NCBI RefSeq assembly: GCF_003182155.1
Contig: NZ_QGTG01000010.1
Span: 180,262-244,261, forward strand
Length of the DNA stretch: 64,000 nt
Direction of reading: 5' to 3'
Origin: Chitinophaga sp. S165
GTDB lineage: Bacteria > Bacteroidota > Bacteroidia > Chitinophagales > Chitinophagaceae
Position 1 is the stretch's first letter, and the number at the start of each line of letters is the position of its first letter. Below, piece after piece: positions 61,348 to 64,000 of this stretch. The notes under the pieces were generated by a model. It had not been told where the DNA came from and ran no database searches. It saw only the letters and a list, made by a program, of their open reading frames with translations. Both the position numbers and the translations under genes were made by a program.

Positions 61348-62373
61348 ATGAACATTCGCTACCACCTCACAGCATGCATCTTATGCCTGGCGATAACCTT
61401 TACGGCTTCCGCCCAGGAACAACAGGAACAGGATTCTACCGGTCTGCCAGGCGATAATTTCAGCCTGCCGGGCGCCCTCGACCTCTTCAAAAGATCAGCA
61501 TCCCCCGAAGAATTTGAAAAGCTCCTCAACGCTGAAGACAGCAAAATTAACAATCTCGACCTCAATGACGATGGTAACACCGACTACATCCGGGTCATCA
61601 ACAAAAAAGAGAACGACGTACAGGTATTTATCCTGCAGGCGCTCATCTCTTCTACAGAAAGCCAGGACGTCGCCGTTATCGAACTGGAGAAAACCGGGGA
61701 TAACAATGCCATCATCCAGATCATCGGCGATGCCGATATCTATGGCGAGTCCGTCATTGCGGAACCTGAAGAAGAATCGGAAAATGCCTTTAACTATACC
61801 GGCGCCAGCCATGGTCCATCTGCATCCTCACCGGAAGGTGTGATCGTGAACGTATGGCTATGGCCCTGTGTCCGCTACGTATATGCACCTGCTTACACCG
61901 TATGGGTGTCTCCCTGGACATGGGTAAGCCGTCCCGTATGGTATCATCCATGGCGCCCGATGCCCTGGCACGTATACCGCCCTATCCGGTACTCCTACGC
62001 ACACAGATATGTGGTAGTACCTGTACGCAGAATTCCTCCGGCCCGCGTCATTTACCGGCCGGTAAGAACAACCTCCGTCACTGTTATTAACCGCAACCGG
62101 GTGGTTGTGAACAACTATCGCACTACCAGAAGGGTGGAACGTGTTACCCCCAACAGGTCCAATAATAGCGGCAGACAGGCGCAGTCCTACACTCCTTCAA
62201 GAAATGACAGAAACGGGGCTGTCAGAGGTTCAACCAGGGCAGACAGACCTACCAGGGTAGACAGACCTTCCAGAGGAGACAGGGGCACAAGGGTAAGCGG
62301 CAACCGTTCTGGCGGACGTACCAGTGGTAACCGGACCGGAAGTACCCGTGGCAGAACAGGCAACCGCAATTAA
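61348..62373 (+). CDS. Secreted protein with Arg/Gly-rich tail, tandem paralogue 1
   Basis: A 341-residue exported protein: signal peptide (ends TFTASAQ), a conserved globular domain (about 25-140; DSTGLPGDNFSLPGALDLFK, then DLNDDGNTDYIRVINKK, which resembles an EF-hand/dockerin-type Ca loop, and FILQALISSTESQDVAVIELEK), an aromatic Trp/Pro/Tyr segment (175-230; YAPAYTVWVSPWTWVSRPVW), and a basic Arg/Gly/Ser/Thr-rich disordered tail. No known function. The next gene is a clear paralogue. Confidence 0.8.
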   Translation: MNIRYHLTACILCLAITFTASAQEQQEQDSTGLPGDNFSLPGALDLFKRSASPEEFEKLLNAEDSKINNLDLNDDGNTDYIRVINKKENDVQVFILQALISSTESQDVAVIELEKTGDNNAIIQIIGDADIYGESVIAEPEEESENAFNYTGASHGPSASSPEGVIVNVWLWPCVRYVYAPAYTVWVSPWTWVSRPVWYHPWRPMPWHVYRPIRYSYAHRYVVVPVRRIPPARVIYRPVRTTSVTVINRNRVVVNNYRTTRRVERVTPNRSNNSGRQAQSYTPSRNDRNGAVRGSTRADRPTRVDRPSRGDRGTRVSGNRSGGRTSGNRTGSTRGRTGNRN

Positions 62374-62565
62374 GCCGTCCACCGAAAAAAATTATCATAA
62401 ACGGAAACTCCTCATTATAGTAAGGGGCTTGTAATATGCTGTTTCACAACAATATATTACAGGCCCTTTTACAGTTTTTAACCCACCTTCCGTTTAATTC
62501 AGACCCAACATATAATATTAATAAACTATTTGTACATTCATCTCGCTATACCAAACATTATTGTC

Positions 62566-63867
62566 ATGAAGATCAGCCATTCCTTACCTGCACTGTTCAT
62601 ATCCCTGCTACCGGTATTAAATGCCGGCGCGCAGGACCAGACCGCCCGGCAACAATTACAGGAACAACCTGATGAATGGGATGAAGCCAAATGGTCTCCT
62701 CCCGACCAGGACTCCACCGGACTACCCGGAGATAATTTCAGTTTGCAGGGCGCTCTCACCCTCTTTAAACAGGCCAATACCCCTGAAGAATTTGAAAAAT
62801 TACTGAATACAGAAGAAAATAAGGTCAACAACCTTGACCTGAACGGAGACGGCAATATCGACTACCTGCGGGTGATCAATAAAAAACAGAACCAGGTACA
62901 GGTCTTTATCATCCAGGCGCTCATCTCTAACCAGGAGAGCCAGGACATTGCTGTTATTGAGCTGGAAAAGACCGGCGAAGGCACGGCAGTTATCCAAATA
63001 GCGGGCGATGAAGACATTTATGGGGAAACGACCCTCGCCGAACCGGTAGAACAGGCAGACAGCCTCTATTCCGCCGAAGACAATTCATTTGATTATACGC
63101 CTGCCCGTCCGCAGGGGCCCGCAGCAGAGACAGGCGTGTCCCGGATAGCGCCCGCCGGCGTCATCGTAAACGTGTGGTACTGGCCTTGTGTACGCCGGGT
63201 GTATGCACCTGCCTATGTGGTATGGACATCTCCCTGGTCATGGATCAACCCGCCTGTATGGTGGAGACCCTGGCGCCCTATGCCGGTATATGCCTATCGT
63301 CCGGTGTGCCACCATTACAGATATGGATATGCCTATGCCCCGATCAGAAGGATCCCCCCTGCCAGAAGGATGTATTATCCCGTAAGGACCTATTCCGGCA
63401 TGGTTTACAGCCGCAATCGCGTGGTAATGACGAACTATCGTTCCTCCAGGGCAGATCGTGGCCGTTACTCCGGATACAACGGCGGCAGGTACAACGGATA
63501 CAACAGAAATGGCTATTACGGCGGCAGAAACAATTATAACGGTTACCGCAACGGTTACCGGGATAATTACGGCCGGAATAACAGCCGCCCAGGCGGACGT
63601 CCCGGATACTATGACAACAATAACGGCGGACGGCCTCAAAGTGGTGGCAGACCTTCCGGAAATTATCAACCTACCCCAAGAGGTGGCAGCTCCCAAACCG
63701 GCGGAAGACCTTCCGGCAGTTATCAGCCAACTCCAAGAGGCGGCAGCTCCCAAAGCGGTGGAAGACCACAGGGCACTTATCAACCGGCTCCCAGGGGTAA
63801 CAGCTCAACCGGCGGCAGGACCAGCACTACCCGTGGTGACAGAGGTGGCCGTACCAGGGGAATTTAA
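62566..63867 (+). CDS. Secreted protein with Gly/Arg/Asn-rich repeats, tandem paralogue 2
   Basis: A 433-residue exported protein paralogous to the preceding one: signal peptide (ends LNAGAQ), the same conserved domain (DSTGLPGDNFSLQGALTLFK; DLNGDGNIDYLRVINKKQ; IQALISNQESQDIAVIELEK), aromatic region, then a much longer tail with RYNGYNRNGYYGGRNNYNGY and three near-identical 20-residue units of the form GGRPSG-YQPTPRGGSSQ. The start at 62566 (MKISHSL) begins the signal peptide; an earlier TTG is unlikely. The tail repeats are a likely site of recombination. Confidence 0.82.
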   Translation: MKISHSLPALFISLLPVLNAGAQDQTARQQLQEQPDEWDEAKWSPPDQDSTGLPGDNFSLQGALTLFKQANTPEEFEKLLNTEENKVNNLDLNGDGNIDYLRVINKKQNQVQVFIIQALISNQESQDIAVIELEKTGEGTAVIQIAGDEDIYGETTLAEPVEQADSLYSAEDNSFDYTPARPQGPAAETGVSRIAPAGVIVNVWYWPCVRRVYAPAYVVWTSPWSWINPPVWWRPWRPMPVYAYRPVCHHYRYGYAYAPIRRIPPARRMYYPVRTYSGMVYSRNRVVMTNYRSSRADRGRYSGYNGGRYNGYNRNGYYGGRNNYNGYRNGYRDNYGRNNSRPGGRPGYYDNNNGGRPQSGGRPSGNYQPTPRGGSSQTGGRPSGSYQPTPRGGSSQSGGRPQGTYQPAPRGNSSTGGRTSTTRGDRGGRTRGI

Positions 63868-63895
63868 TAACGTTCAGACAGTGCTTTTTTGCTGA

Positions 63896-64000
63896 TTAAG
63901 CTTCGCTTAGATACCGCTTAGATATCGCTCATCCTACGTTAATCTTACGTTCATGAACGTAAGATTAACGTAGGATGAGCGATATCTAAGCGGTATCTAA
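63896..64000. repeat. Perfect long palindrome with 11-bp periodicity, cut by window end
   Basis: Bases 63907-64000 form a perfect 94-bp palindrome centred between 63953 and 63954 (core ACGTTCATGAACGT). The arm is itself made of 11-mers: TTAGATACCGC, TTAGATATCGC, TCATCCTACGT, TAATCTTACGT. A related 11-mer TTAAGCTTCGC directly precedes it at 63896-63906, so the palindrome may continue beyond the window. Confidence 0.92.

Noticed and set aside
1..64000. tRNA, rRNA or transposase genes
   Set aside because: None recognised by eye on either strand; a tRNAscan or IS search would be needed to exclude small or decayed ones.

Overview
The window looks like chromosomal DNA of a Bacteroidota bacterium, most likely a Chitinophaga-type member of the Chitinophagaceae. 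This is inferred from a FecR/SusC/SusD set, large carboxypeptidase-regulatory/TonB receptors, DUF5686 and OmpA-like barrel proteins, TAnnTTTG promoter boxes, abundant extracytoplasmic glycosidases, and a sphingolipid gene cluster. No rRNA, tRNA, CRISPR array, transposase or phage structural gene was recognised.

Layout. 1-6.4 kb: FecR anti-sigma factor, SusC and SusD for glycan uptake. 6.5-8.6 kb: AT-rich island with a P-loop ATPase and a divergent small membrane protein. 8.9-11.2 kb: siderophore-type TonB receptor. 11.4-13.1 kb: second AT-rich island, a C39/papain-like putative cysteine peptidase plus a 65-residue partner. 13.4-21 kb: ArsR/GNAT pair, an 11-bp-periodic hairpin array, an esterase, DUF4272 protein, MacB-like permease, SDR and AraC regulator. 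21-24.5 kb: pyruvate oxidase, GlxA-type regulator and a DHFR-like reductase. 24.5-32.4 kb: a compact mannoside operon (GH38 alpha-mannosidase, mannose-6-phosphate isomerase homologue, sugar porter, ROK kinase) read away from a GntR/UTRA regulator, with two matching palindromic sites between them. 32.8-49.6 kb: mixed housekeeping and envelope genes (PKD protein, two barrel paralogues, RNA ligase, BioA, PAP2, HD protein, GH18 lipoprotein, SF1 helicase, sulfite-oxidase-like enzyme, TPR protein).

49.6-60.7 kb is the highlight: ten tightly packed minus-strand genes that together can be read as a complete route to inositol phosphorylceramide. They are serine palmitoyltransferase, a GNAT-like candidate ceramide synthase, an epimerase-like candidate ketoreductase, myo-inositol-phosphate synthase, a PgpA-type phosphatase, a GtrA membrane protein, a DUF5686 outer-membrane protein, a CDP-alcohol phosphatidyltransferase fused to DUF4833, an FA2H/Scs7-type fatty-acid 2-hydroxylase and an Aur1-type PAP2 protein. 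A perfect 16-bp palindrome lies in the leader of this operon. 61.3-63.9 kb holds two tandem secreted paralogues. The window ends inside a perfect palindrome of at least 94 bp, again built from 11-bp units.

Functional names come from motif recognition alone; no database search was possible.
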